Origin: Alistipes sp. | GTDB lineage: Bacteria; Bacteroidota; Bacteroidia; Bacteroidales; Rikenellaceae | DNA: 64,000 nt | NCBI GenBank assembly: GCA_021201825.1 | Contig: JAJQED010000003.1 | Span: 134,772 to 198,771 of the forward strand | Direction of reading: 5' to 3' | Shown: one piece after another, positions 43,854 to 52,699 of the stretch | Layout of the letters: each line of letters starts with the position of its first letter | Position numbering within the stretch: position 1 is the stretch's first letter | Notes under the pieces: model-generated | Databases searched by the model: none | What the model was told of the DNA's origin: nothing | What the model saw: the letters and a program-made list of their open reading frames with translations, nothing else | Position numbers and translations under genes: made by a program

Positions 43854-45609
43854 CCATTGGCGGATTATTATGTTCCTTGCGGTCGCCGCCGCATTGTTTG
43901 CCTTTTACCCTAATTCGGCTCAATCACAGGGAGTTGCCGATGTTCCGAAAGATTATTACGTACCACCTATGAATCTCCGGTTGCTCTTGTCGGCCAATTT
44001 TGCCGAGGCCCGTACGGACCATTTTCATTCCGGGATCGATATCAAAACCGGCGGCAAGGAGGGGGAACCGCTGTTTGCCGTAGCCGACGGGTATATAGCC
44101 CGTATCGGGGTCTCCCCGACGGGTTTCGGCAGGGTGCTTTACATTGCCCATCCCAACGGCACCACTTCGGTCTATGCCCATATGCAGCGGTTCGAACCCG
44201 AGGTCGAGCAGTATGTGGAGCAGGAGCGTATACGTCTAAAAAAGCACCGTGTAGACCTCTATCCCGAGCCCGGAATGTTTCAGGTTAGGCGGGGGGAACG
44301 GATCGGGTTATCGGGCAATTCGGGCAGCTCTCTGGGGCCGCATCTGCATTTCGAACTGCGCGACACCCCGTCCCAACGCGTTCATAACGTCGCTAAACTG
44401 GGCTTTTACGATATCAAGGACGATATTCCCCCGATGCTGGTCCGGCTGCATTACATCGCCGTGGATACGGTGAACGTTGTTCCCGTGAATGCCCGGCCAC
44501 GGTCATTCGAACTTGCCGCCGCTTCCCGGGGGGTCTACTACCTGGCCGACACCACGGCACTCAAACTCAGCCCATGCGGCTATTTCGTGCTGGAGGCTAC
44601 GGACCGGAAGAACGATACGAACAATACGATGGGTATTTACGGGGTTGATATGGAGCTGGACGGAGAGAGGGTATTTTCCTACCGGCTCGACAGCTTCCTG
44701 TTCGACAATACCCGGTACGTAAATTCATTCACCCATTACGGGATGCAAAAAGGCTCCCGGAACGAACTTATACGGCTTGCCGTCCAGGACGGGAACCGGA
44801 TGCCGATTTATCGCGGGGTAAAGGATCGGGGAGCCATAATTTGCAACGACGATACGGTGCGGCAGGTTAAGATAACCGCACATGACGACAACGGGAACAC
44901 TTCGGTCCTCACGTTCCGGGTTTGCCTCGGGTCCGGTAAACAGCCGGTTGCAATACCCGAGGGTATCCCGGTCGATAACCGGCGCTCGTTCAGCCGGGGC
45001 GGCGAAGGTTTGCAGGTAAGTATTCCCGCTAATTCCCTGTATGAACCCATATATTACCGCCAGTATACCGACTCCGTAACGGTCAATCCCAGGACAGCCC
45101 CACTCAGACCGCTTACTCCTGTCTACCGTGTGCATGACGAAAACACACCGCTGCATTCCGCCATGACCGTCAGTATAGACGTTCCGGGCGAATCGGACGA
45201 CTTTTCCCGGCTCTGCATAGCCCGGGTCTCGGCGGACGGCAAAAAGTTCAGTTACGTCGGTGGCAAGTATTCCAACGGCAGGGTCAGCGCATCGACCCGT
45301 AACTTCGGGCTATTTACCGTGGTAAGGGACACAAAGGCCCCTACCGTCAATCCGTCTTTCGCCAACGGTGCCGACCTTAAAGGACAACAGAGCATATCTT
45401 TTAATGTGAGCGACGATTTTTCGGGGGTGGCATCCTACGAGGGGGAGATCGACGGACAATGGATCATCTTCGAGAAACAGGGGGCGGTCATCACCCATTA
45501 TTTCGATTCCTCGTCGGTGAACTACAACGGTGGTGAACATAAGATAGTTGTGCGGGTAACCGACAACTGCGGCAATACAACCGCCATCGAACGGACATTT
45601 ATCCGGTAG
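43837..45609 (+). CDS. M23-family metallopeptidase with C-terminal beta domains
   Basis: 590 residues. A signal peptide (to about 30, ending AQSQ) is followed by a LytM-type peptidase core: HFHSGIDIK (His64, Asp68), YIAHPNGTTSVYAHMQ, and GPHLHFELRD (His169 and His171). All zinc ligands are present, so it is probably active in peptidoglycan turnover. Some 400 residues of beta-rich sequence follow, ending in an Ig-like segment (FSGVASYEGEIDGQWIIFEK). Translational overlap with recX suggests cotranscription. The physiological role, likely cell-wall remodelling or division, is inferred. Confidence 0.9.
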   Translation: MRTKISHWRIIMFLAVAAALFAFYPNSAQSQGVADVPKDYYVPPMNLRLLLSANFAEARTDHFHSGIDIKTGGKEGEPLFAVADGYIARIGVSPTGFGRVLYIAHPNGTTSVYAHMQRFEPEVEQYVEQERIRLKKHRVDLYPEPGMFQVRRGERIGLSGNSGSSLGPHLHFELRDTPSQRVHNVAKLGFYDIKDDIPPMLVRLHYIAVDTVNVVPVNARPRSFELAAASRGVYYLADTTALKLSPCGYFVLEATDRKNDTNNTMGIYGVDMELDGERVFSYRLDSFLFDNTRYVNSFTHYGMQKGSRNELIRLAVQDGNRMPIYRGVKDRGAIICNDDTVRQVKITAHDDNGNTSVLTFRVCLGSGKQPVAIPEGIPVDNRRSFSRGGEGLQVSIPANSLYEPIYYRQYTDSVTVNPRTAPLRPLTPVYRVHDENTPLHSAMTVSIDVPGESDDFSRLCIARVSADGKKFSYVGGKYSNGRVSASTRNFGLFTVVRDTKAPTVNPSFANGADLKGQQSISFNVSDDFSGVASYEGEIDGQWIIFEKQGAVITHYFDSSSVNYNGGEHKIVVRVTDNCGNTTAIERTFIR

Positions 45610-45677
45610 GTGTATTCCGGTTTTGCGGGTATTGGCCGGGAAAATCCGGGCATTTGTTGATTAAGTTTCAGCCGGCC

Positions 45678-45712
45678 GGCCGGTTTGGCTATTTTTATTA
45701 GAAAAACCGGCC
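45678..45712 (+). promoter_or_regulatory. Inverted repeat just before the beta-helix lipoprotein start
   Basis: GGCCGGTTT (45678-45686) pairs with AAACCGGCC (45704-45712), loop 17 nt, with the ATG at 45716. The region overlaps where a ribosome would bind. A 14-nt GC run CCGGCCGGCCGG lies at its left. It could be an operator or a translation-control hairpin. Confidence 0.35.
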
Positions 45713-45715
45713 ACT

Positions 45716-47623
45716 ATGAAATATGTACCCATTCTCAAAAGAAGATTTTTCGCCGTTATAATTACAGCCGGCCTATTGTGTTGGGCATGCTCGTCGGACG
45801 ATGCGGTATATCCCGATCAGAACGGGGGCGGCCAAGTCGTTACCGATTGGGCAGACGGTTGGGAGGAGCCCGTCATTCCGGCTGATCCCGGGGACCCGGG
45901 CGACGATGAACTGGTGCCCAACTCACAGTCTGTCAATTACGACAACCAGATAACGGTTGCCTTTTCCGACAGCGGAGTGACCGTTACCAACCCTTTCGAG
46001 GGCGCAGGGGTTACGGTAAATATCGACGGTCAGCATGTGGTCTTGGAATCGACCATCACGGGTACGGAATTGACATACGTACTCCAGGGGATCGCTACGG
46101 ACGGTTCCGTGAAGATTTACGGGGAATATAAATTCAACCTGGTATTGAACGGGGTGGGGATCACCAATCCCGACGGGGCCGCAATTAATATCCAGTGCGG
46201 CAAAAAAGGGTCCGTGATCCTGCAGGACGGCACCAACAACTGCCTGATAGACGGGGAGGAATATATTTTCTTCGGGGATGAGAAAATGAAAGGCACTTTC
46301 TACAGCAGAGGACAGTTGGTTTTCAGCGGGGACGGTACCCTCGAGGTACGTGGAAAAAACAAACACGGTATTTGTTCCGACGATTATCTAAGGGTCGATA
46401 ACGGTACAATATGGGTGAAAGAGGCCGCGAGCGATGCCATGCATTCAAATGATTATATAGAGATCAACAGCGGCACCGTCACTACCCGCTCGGCCGGTGA
46501 GGGCCTGGAATGCGAAAAAGGCTATATCGAGATCAACGGGGGTAATATTACCATCGTGACCACCGACCAGAAAGGACATGCCGTTAAGAGCAGCGACTAT
46601 GCCACCGTTACCGGCGGCCACCTGACGGCCACCGTTTACGGCAATGCCTCCAAAGCGTTAAACGTCTCGGGAGACCTGGAGATTTCCGGTGGAACACTTG
46701 AGTTGTACACCGCCGGGGACGCCATCTGGGATACGGACGACACTTCCTCTTGCGCCGGGATAAAATGTTCCGGCAACGCATCCATTACCGGCGGCGATAT
46801 AACCATCGTCAGTACTGGCAAGGGCGGTAAGGGGATCAACGTGGACGGCACACTGCTAATATCCGGCGATGTAATTTCAGTGACTACTACCGGTGACCAG
46901 TATGTTTACGACCGCAACAACGATACGGCTGCCAAAGCAATAAAGAGTACAGGGGACCTGACCATCACCGGCGGGACAATAACCGTCCGCACTTCACGGA
47001 CCGAGGCCGAGGGTATCGAAAGCAAGGCCACCCTGCATATTACGGGAGGCGATCTCGATATCAGAGCTTACGACGACTGCCTGAATGCATCGGACCATAT
47101 CCAGATCGACGGGGGCACCATATACTGTTACAGCTCGACCAACGACGGCATAGACTCCAACGGCACCCTGACGGTTACCGGCGGTACGGTCATCTCGGTT
47201 GGGGCCAGCGCACCGGAAGCGGGTTTCGACTGCGATAACAGCCGCTTCTCCGTTACCGGGGGAATACTTATCGGCCTGGGCGGCGATACCAGCACCCCGA
47301 CTGCAAGTGCCTGTACGCAGCCGTCGGTTATATACAGCAATTCGTCTGCATTCGCTACTTTCCGGCTGGAATCCACCTCGGGCGAGATACTAACGTTCGC
47401 CGCTCCGCGAACCTTTTCCCGTACCGTTTTACTGGTCAGCAGCCCTGATATGGAGCAGGGCGGAAACTATACGTTGACCACGGGCGGCGAGATCACCGGG
47501 GGAACCGGTAAATACGGGCTTTATTCCGGCGCCGGATATTCGGGCGGCACTTCGGAATCTTTCACCGCAAGCTCGATGGTCACCACGCTCGGTTCCTCTT
47601 CCATGGGTCCGGGCCGGTGGTAA
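45716..47623 (+). CDS. Beta-helix lipoprotein, DUF4353-type carbohydrate-binding
   Basis: 635 residues. The signal peptide ends near Cys25 (WACSSDDA), an atypical lipobox. The body is a long right-handed beta-helix made of short turns with I-x-GG motifs (SGGTLELYTAG, TGGDITIVSTGKG, ITGGTITVRTSRTEAEGIES), plus SDDYLRVDNGTIWVKEAASD and similar. This matches proteins annotated as carbohydrate-binding domain-containing (DUF4353). The ligand is unknown. The C-terminus is Gly/Ser rich. It precedes a LytS/LytTR pair that may regulate it; no consensus promoter was seen. Confidence 0.8.
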   Translation: MKYVPILKRRFFAVIITAGLLCWACSSDDAVYPDQNGGGQVVTDWADGWEEPVIPADPGDPGDDELVPNSQSVNYDNQITVAFSDSGVTVTNPFEGAGVTVNIDGQHVVLESTITGTELTYVLQGIATDGSVKIYGEYKFNLVLNGVGITNPDGAAINIQCGKKGSVILQDGTNNCLIDGEEYIFFGDEKMKGTFYSRGQLVFSGDGTLEVRGKNKHGICSDDYLRVDNGTIWVKEAASDAMHSNDYIEINSGTVTTRSAGEGLECEKGYIEINGGNITIVTTDQKGHAVKSSDYATVTGGHLTATVYGNASKALNVSGDLEISGGTLELYTAGDAIWDTDDTSSCAGIKCSGNASITGGDITIVSTGKGGKGINVDGTLLISGDVISVTTTGDQYVYDRNNDTAAKAIKSTGDLTITGGTITVRTSRTEAEGIESKATLHITGGDLDIRAYDDCLNASDHIQIDGGTIYCYSSTNDGIDSNGTLTVTGGTVISVGASAPEAGFDCDNSRFSVTGGILIGLGGDTSTPTASACTQPSVIYSNSSAFATFRLESTSGEILTFAAPRTFSRTVLLVSSPDMEQGGNYTLTTGGEITGGTGKYGLYSGAGYSGGTSESFTASSMVTTLGSSSMGPGRW

Positions 47624-47659
47624 ACGACTGCAAAGGGTATTAATAGCAGATTATTATAT

Positions 47660-47667
47660 TATTTTTG
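47660..47667 (+). promoter_or_regulatory. -7 element of the LytS/LytTR operon
   Basis: TATTTTTG, a consensus -7 box, 19 nt before the kinase ATG at 47687; no clear -33 box. Confidence 0.5.
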
Positions 47668-47686
47668 CCCGAGCGGCATACTTTCA

Positions 47687-48835
47687 ATGGAAAAACGGGG
47701 ACAGAAAATAGCGGAGAATATCATATATTACCTTATATGGCTGGTAGTGTTCGCCGTTACGGTTATCGGGTACAGAGAGGAGGGAGTCATCCAGTGGCAT
47801 CTCGTGGGGCGCTTTTGGCTGAGGACCATCCCGTTGTTCCTGCTGTTCCTTTTTAATAATTACCTGCTCATACCGCGCCTGCTGCTGAAAAAACGGTACG
47901 GGTTATATACCGCCGTGGCCGTATCTTCCATTGCGGTACTGTTCGTTTTTTATATTTTCTGTTTCAGGGCGTTAAAACCCGAGGGCGGTCCTCCCTACGG
48001 AACGTTCAGGCCGGAGGGTAACCCCCCGTACCGGGAGTTCCGGATGCCTCCGGGCGATACTCCCGGGCTTCGTCCGACGGAGGCGGACTCCCTCTACCGT
48101 GAGTTCCGGCCCGGTTTGCCGCCGCGGCCGTTCCCCGTTAAATGGGGCCCGGCATTCGCGATGCTCATTTTTTCATTGGTCATCGTCGGCTTTAACGTCG
48201 CCATACGCCTTATGTTCAAGACGATGAACGATTCCCGGGTAATGGAACAACTCGAGCGGCAGAACTTGCGGGCCGAGTTGGATTACCTGAAAGCGCAGGT
48301 GAACCCCCATTTCTTTATGAATACACTGAACAATATCCACGCGCTTGTGGACATAGATACCGAAAAGGCAAAGGAGACCATCATAGAGCTCTCGAAGATC
48401 ATGCGGTATATCCTGTATGAGACCGACAAAACGTTCGTATCCCTTAAGGATGAAGTCAAATTCATCCGTAATTACGTGTCGCTAATGAGCATCCGTTATT
48501 CCGGGAACGTCTCCATCGATGCCGTATATCCGCAGAAGCTTCCCGAGGCCAGGATACCGCCTTTGCTGCTTATTACCCTGGTCGAGAACGCTTTCAAGCA
48601 CGGTATTAGCTACCGGCAGGAGTCATACATACGGACCATGCTGAAGATACGGGACGGCAGGCTCGTATATTCCGTCCGCAATAGCCTGCCCGGGCACCAG
48701 GACGGGCCCAAAGGTATGGGGCTGGAAAATATGCAGAAAAGGCTGACCCTGCTGTACGGCAACTCCTACCGGCTGGAATTGAAACAGGATGAAAGTGAAT
48801 TTACGGCCGTCCTCCAAATCCCCCTTGAGATATGA
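47687..48835 (+). CDS. LytS-type sensor histidine kinase
   Basis: 382 residues. Four predicted membrane spans: about 11-29, 44-64, 72-93 and 153-176. Between spans 3 and 4 is a proline-rich loop with tandem units (PEGGPPYGTFR, PEGNPPYREFR). The His_kinase domain has the LytS-type box LKAQVNPHFFMNTLNNIHAL (His208), and the ATPase part has VENAFKHGI and GMGLENMQKRL. The response regulator start overlaps its stop (ATGA). The signal is unknown. Confidence 0.92.
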   Translation: MEKRGQKIAENIIYYLIWLVVFAVTVIGYREEGVIQWHLVGRFWLRTIPLFLLFLFNNYLLIPRLLLKKRYGLYTAVAVSSIAVLFVFYIFCFRALKPEGGPPYGTFRPEGNPPYREFRMPPGDTPGLRPTEADSLYREFRPGLPPRPFPVKWGPAFAMLIFSLVIVGFNVAIRLMFKTMNDSRVMEQLERQNLRAELDYLKAQVNPHFFMNTLNNIHALVDIDTEKAKETIIELSKIMRYILYETDKTFVSLKDEVKFIRNYVSLMSIRYSGNVSIDAVYPQKLPEARIPPLLLITLVENAFKHGISYRQESYIRTMLKIRDGRLVYSVRNSLPGHQDGPKGMGLENMQKRLTLLYGNSYRLELKQDESEFTAVLQIPLEI

Positions 48836-49542
48836 AAATGCGCTGTATCGCCATCGACGACGAACCGCTGGCCCTGGCCCAGATCGAACGGTATGTAAAA
48901 CAAACGCCGTTCCTCGTGCTGGAGGGCCTGTATTCCAGTGCCCTGGATGCACTGGATGCCCTTGCGGACGCGGAAATCGACCTGATATTCGCCGATATAA
49001 ACATGCCCGACCTGAACGGAATCGAGCTGGTCAAGTCCCTCGGCCCGGGAGTAATGGTAATCTTTACAACGGCCTATTCGGAATATGCTGTCGAGGGATT
49101 CCGGGTGGATGCACAGGACTACCTGCTAAAGCCGATCGGTTATCCGGATTTCCTGCGGGCGGCCGAAAAGGCCCTGCGGCAGTTTACCCTCCTGAGAAAT
49201 ACCACCAGCCCTGTAGTGCCTCCGCAGGAGCGGATTTTCGTCCGGTCGGAGTATAAGATAATCCCGGTCGAGTTGGATGATATCACCTTTATCGAGAGTC
49301 GGGGGGAATATGTGCGGATCTATACTGGGAACAGCAAACCGGTCATGACACTCGGGAGCCTGCGAAATTACGAGGAGAAACTTCCGCGCGGCAGGTTTAT
49401 GCGCATCCACCGCTCCTATATTGTCAACCTGTCCAAGATCGCTGCAGTGGAGCGAAAGCAGGTGATCATCGGGGATAAGCGTATCCCGGTGGGGGAGTCT
49501 TACGAGAAGGATTTCTCGGACTACATTTCCCACAATTCATAA
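48832..49542 (+). CDS. LytTR-family response regulator
   Basis: 236 residues. A receiver with Asp55 (FADINMPDLNG) and Lys106 region (YLLKPIGYPDFLRA), then a LytTR DNA-binding domain (about 138-232: IIPVELDDITFIESRGEYVR, RFMRIHRSYIVNLSKI). Translationally coupled to the kinase. The upstream beta-helix lipoprotein gene is a possible target. Confidence 0.95.
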   Translation: MKMRCIAIDDEPLALAQIERYVKQTPFLVLEGLYSSALDALDALADAEIDLIFADINMPDLNGIELVKSLGPGVMVIFTTAYSEYAVEGFRVDAQDYLLKPIGYPDFLRAAEKALRQFTLLRNTTSPVVPPQERIFVRSEYKIIPVELDDITFIESRGEYVRIYTGNSKPVMTLGSLRNYEEKLPRGRFMRIHRSYIVNLSKIAAVERKQVIIGDKRIPVGESYEKDFSDYISHNS

Positions 49543-49543
49543 A

Positions 49544-49567
49544 AAAGGCCCCGGTGACGGGGCCTTT
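49544..49567. terminator. Bidirectional terminator
   Basis: Stem AAAGGCCCCG (49544-49553) / CGGGGCCTTT (49558-49567), 4-nt loop. A run of A precedes it on the plus strand. Confidence 0.9.
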
Positions 49568-49577
49568 CGGGTTGATA

Positions 49578-50219
49578 TCAGTATTTCCTGGTGAGTTCGT
49601 CGAGTTTTTCCCGGAAAGTCTCTTCTGCTTCCTCCACTCCCTCACGGATCCGGTCTTTGGTGTTTTCGGTATGTTCTTCCATCCGGTCGAAATAGTTATG
49701 GGGAGTGCCATGTAGGTCGGCCGCCTCGTAGTTACCGGCCCCGTCGGCGGACGAGGTACCCGTAACTTCCCGGCCGCCGGCCGCTGCGTTTTGCTTCAGG
49801 TCGTCAATTATGCGGTCCACACCGTCAGAGAATTTGTCCGATCGCCTTTCGACCTCGTTCTCGAAGTTGTAGGCCTCGGCTTTCATATCTTTTTTAAGGT
49901 TCTCGGCTTTCTGCTTGAACCTTTCGAGCTGTTCCGTGGTTATATCGCCGGACTGTTTGGCCCGTTGCTGTATCTGGTCCACCCAGCGGTCAAGCCGGTC
50001 GGAGAATTCCTCGTACTGCTGCCGTATTCCCTTTTTGGCTTCCCGCATCTCCCGGCTCACGTCGTGCTTATCGGCCCGGGCGGCATCGTCCAGTTTTGAG
50101 ATCACGTCGGTCAGCTGCTTGCCGTAACCGGTGCTTTTGTCTTTCAGGCCGTCCAGGAATTCCTCGGCCTTGTTCATCCAGTTGTCCAGTGTGTTCCCGA
50201 ACGATTTATTTTCTGACAT
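49578..50219 (-). CDS. Helical coiled-coil protein, unknown function
   Basis: 213 residues, no signal peptide. Nearly all predicted helix with alternating charges: GNTLDNWMNKAEEFLDGLKD, QQYEEFSDRLDRWVDQIQQR, EQLERFKQKAENLKKDMKAE, and a C-terminal GVEEAEETFREKLDELTRKY. It resembles apolipoprotein/LEA-like amphipathic helical proteins tied to stress or membrane association, but I can name no family. It lies 44 bp downstream of a small acidic protein gene on the same strand. Confidence 0.75.
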   Translation of the reverse strand: MSENKSFGNTLDNWMNKAEEFLDGLKDKSTGYGKQLTDVISKLDDAARADKHDVSREMREAKKGIRQQYEEFSDRLDRWVDQIQQRAKQSGDITTEQLERFKQKAENLKKDMKAEAYNFENEVERRSDKFSDGVDRIIDDLKQNAAAGGREVTGTSSADGAGNYEAADLHGTPHNYFDRMEEHTENTKDRIREGVEEAEETFREKLDELTRKY

Positions 50220-50263
50220 AACTTATATGCGTTTATTTTGTTCTCGATAGAGTGGATTCGCAG

Positions 50264-50476
50264 TTAACCACGGCTCTCCATGCTGTTTATATCCGGGTTA
50301 ATTTCCAGTACGGCTTCTTCAACCTCTTCGGGCGATACGCCGCAGCCACAGGTTTCCGTGATCGGGGCATTGTCTTCCACGAAAGTATCGGGCGTGAGCA
50401 GGGTTTCGGTCTCGATGCCCTTGGGGGTCTGCCCGTCCTGCTCGGGATAAAGCTCGTTAAAATAGCTCTCGTTCAT
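50264..50476 (-). CDS. Small acidic protein with Cys-Gly-Cys motif
   Basis: 70 residues: MNESYFNELYPEQDGQTPKG at the start, then EDNAPITETCGCGVSPEEVEEA and an acidic end (EINPDINSMESRG). Soluble and unrecognised. The start at 50476 is preferred to a longer in-frame option. It is probably cotranscribed with the helical protein downstream (44-bp gap). A TAAATTTG box on the minus strand (50670-50663) is the nearest promoter element. Confidence 0.55.
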   Translation of the reverse strand: MNESYFNELYPEQDGQTPKGIETETLLTPDTFVEDNAPITETCGCGVSPEEVEEAVLEINPDINSMESRG

Positions 50477-50851
50477 ATAATGTAACGTAAAAAGGATTAC
50501 CAAAAAAACAGGGGGAGGAAACCGTAGCGCGACAAGCCGGATTACAACTGTTAACTACATTTCAAACCTCACTAATCAACCTCTGCGCCGGATGGCGGAA
50601 CCGGGCTGTAACGGCTATATTTTACCGCACTCCCTTATCGTCCGTACCCTGAAGCGCAACATCAAATTTATAATCGGATGTCGTCAAAAGGCGTGTCGCT
50701 TACAGCCCCCTGCAACCCCTGCAAGGTTATCTAATACAATTACCATGCATTTTTAATGGCCGGACACCAACGGGCCGATAATCCCGGCTGAGTTTCTTTT
50801 TCCGGAGGATATGGTTAAATTTGGGTGCCGACGGGCGTAAACCTTATTATT
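50477..50851. other. Intergenic region between divergent genes
   Basis: No gene seen. It holds a TAAATTTG box for the minus strand (50670-50663), a CCCTGCAA direct repeat pair (50709-50728 region), and the GH43 promoter at 50793-50823. Confidence 0.4.
50793..50823 (+). promoter_or_regulatory. Promoter of the GH43 gene
   Basis: TTTC (50793-50796), 19 nt, TAAATTTG (50816-50823). The start near 50830 excludes the in-frame GTG at 50825. Confidence 0.75.
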
Positions 50852-51835
50852 ATGAAAAAACCTATCTTCTTTATCCTCCTTTCGTTATTTACCGCCCAGG
50901 CGGCTTTACCGGCCGGTCCGGCCGGACGGTATGAAAACCCGGTTTCACCGATGAACCTCCCCGACCCGTCCCTCATCAGGGGTGGGGACGGTTTTTTCTA
51001 TCTTTTCGCTACGGAGAACTGCCAGGGCCTCCCCGTAATGCGGTCGGCGGACCTTATCGAATGGGAGCGGGTCGCTTCGGCATTCACGTCAGAGGGTCGT
51101 CCCGGCTTCGTGGAGGGTGCCGGCATTTGGGCCCCGTCTATAAACCGTATCGGCGGGAAATATGTGCTGTATTATTCCATGTCCACATGGGGTGGGGAAG
51201 AACAGGCCGGTATCGGTGCGGCATGGGCCGAGGAACCTACGGGCCCGTATACGGACGTGGGCAAACTCGTGGATATGGCTAATACCGGGGTGAAGAACTC
51301 CATAGACCCGTTCTATGTCGAGGAGGGCGGCAGGCATTACCTGTTCTGGGGGAGTTTCAGCGGCCTGTTCGGTATCGAGCTGGAGAGTGACGGCCTGTCG
51401 GTAAAACCGGGAGCGTCGGTCGAACAGATAGCCGGGCGGGCTTACGAAGCCACCTATATCCATAAAAAAGACGGTTACTATTACCTGTTCGCTTCCATAG
51501 GTACCTGCTGCGAGGGAGTTAACAGCACCTATACCACGGTTGTCGGCCGCTCTGCCGACCTATTCGGCCCCTATACTGACAGGAACGGCAACCTGATGCT
51601 CGACAACCGCCATGAAATAGTTATCAAAGGCAACGATCGCTTCAAGGGCCCCGGTCATAACTCCGAGATAATCACCGACGACGAGGGCACCGACTGGATA
51701 CTGTATCATGCCGTGGACGTGGAGATAGCCCGTGGACGGCAACTGATGCTCGACCGGGTGGACTGGGTGGACGGTTGGCCGGTCGTCGGGGACGGCACCC
51801 CGTCGCTTTCATCCCCGGCTCCGGTATTCCATTGA
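50852..51835 (+). CDS. Glycoside hydrolase family 43 (arabinanase/arabinosidase-like)
   Basis: 327 residues with signal peptide MKKPIFFILLSLFTAQAALP. The five-bladed propeller fold of GH43 is indicated by the base in NLPDPSLI (Asp38), the pKa modulator in KNSIDPFYV (Asp152) and the acid in AYEATYIHKKDGYYYLF (Glu199), in normal order and spacing. Members remove or cut alpha-L-arabinofuranosyl or xylosyl residues; IDPFYVEEGGRHYLFWGSFS and the late ILYHAVD resemble endo-arabinanases. The product is predicted periplasmic. Single-gene unit. Confidence 0.88.
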   Translation: MKKPIFFILLSLFTAQAALPAGPAGRYENPVSPMNLPDPSLIRGGDGFFYLFATENCQGLPVMRSADLIEWERVASAFTSEGRPGFVEGAGIWAPSINRIGGKYVLYYSMSTWGGEEQAGIGAAWAEEPTGPYTDVGKLVDMANTGVKNSIDPFYVEEGGRHYLFWGSFSGLFGIELESDGLSVKPGASVEQIAGRAYEATYIHKKDGYYYLFASIGTCCEGVNSTYTTVVGRSADLFGPYTDRNGNLMLDNRHEIVIKGNDRFKGPGHNSEIITDDEGTDWILYHAVDVEIARGRQLMLDRVDWVDGWPVVGDGTPSLSSPAPVFH

Positions 51836-51851
51836 ATGATGCTCTCATAAC

Positions 51852-51881
51852 AACAATGCCGCCCCTCGGGGCGGCATTGTT
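51852..51881. terminator. Terminator between GH43 and the peroxiredoxin gene
   Basis: 14-bp stem: arms 51852-51865 and 51868-51881 (core CAATGCCGCCCC); serves both convergent genes. Confidence 0.85.
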
Positions 51882-51905
51882 TGCATAACCGGATTAACCG
51901 TTATC

Positions 51906-52538
51906 TTAATGTTTCGAGAGGTAATCCGATACTCCCTCGTTGGTTGCGTTCATAGCTTCCTTTCCTTTGGTCCAGTTGGCCGGGCACACTTCGCCGTTCT
52001 CTTCGAAATGCTGTAGGGCGTCAACCACCCGCAGGGCTTCGTCGACGTTACGTCCGATGGGCAGGTCGTTGATCACGCAATGGCGTACGATACCCTCCTT
52101 GTCGATAAGGAATAGCCCGCGGTAAGCCACCGGGTTGCCGTCGTAGAGCAGCGAATCCTCTTCGTCGGCCATGTAGTTACCGGCAAGCACCCCGAAATTC
52201 TCGGATACCGTCTTGGTGAAGTCGGCAATAAGCGGGTACGTTACCCCCTGGATGCCGCCCTTGTTCTTGGGCTGCTGCAGCCAGGCGAAATGGGAATACT
52301 CCGAATCCACCGAACATCCGACGACCTGAACACCCCGTTTTTCGAACTCGCCGAGTTTTTCCTGGAACGCATGCAGTTCCGTAGGACATACGAACGTGAA
52401 GTCCATCGGGTAAAAGAACAGTACCACGTACTTATTTCCTTTATACTGGTCCAAAGTGAAATTGTTCACTATTTCGCATCCGTTAACCACGGCGGTAGCG
52501 TCGACTTTCGGTGCAGGTCTTCCTATCAATGATCTCAT
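51906..52538 (-). CDS. 2-Cys peroxiredoxin (AhpC/Prx1 type)
   Basis: 210 residues. It reduces hydrogen peroxide and organic peroxides. Peroxidatic Cys51 is in YPMDFTFVCPTE, and resolving Cys185 is in EVCPANWTKG. Normal length. It is expressed alone; no AhpF lies nearby, so the reductant is probably thioredoxin. A TATATTTG box on the minus strand (52578-52571) is 33 bp upstream. Confidence 0.95.
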   Translation of the reverse strand: MRSLIGRPAPKVDATAVVNGCEIVNNFTLDQYKGNKYVVLFFYPMDFTFVCPTELHAFQEKLGEFEKRGVQVVGCSVDSEYSHFAWLQQPKNKGGIQGVTYPLIADFTKTVSENFGVLAGNYMADEEDSLLYDGNPVAYRGLFLIDKEGIVRHCVINDLPIGRNVDEALRVVDALQHFEENGEVCPANWTKGKEAMNATNEGVSDYLSKH

Positions 52539-52570
52539 AATCTTTATTTTTGATTTGGTTTTTTGTACTG

Positions 52571-52578
52571 CAAATATA
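52571..52578 (-). promoter_or_regulatory. -7 element of the peroxiredoxin gene
   Basis: Minus-strand TATATTTG; the -33 position is weak, which suits a promoter under activator control. Confidence 0.5.
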
Positions 52579-52699
52579 AACGTTGTCCCCGGTCTAAAAT
52601 TGCAAAAACGAGAGTATTAATTTATAACCTTATAAGTTTTGTTTATATAGCGGGTAAGCATAAAATTTACTACATTGTTTGCCTTAAAACTTCATAAGG

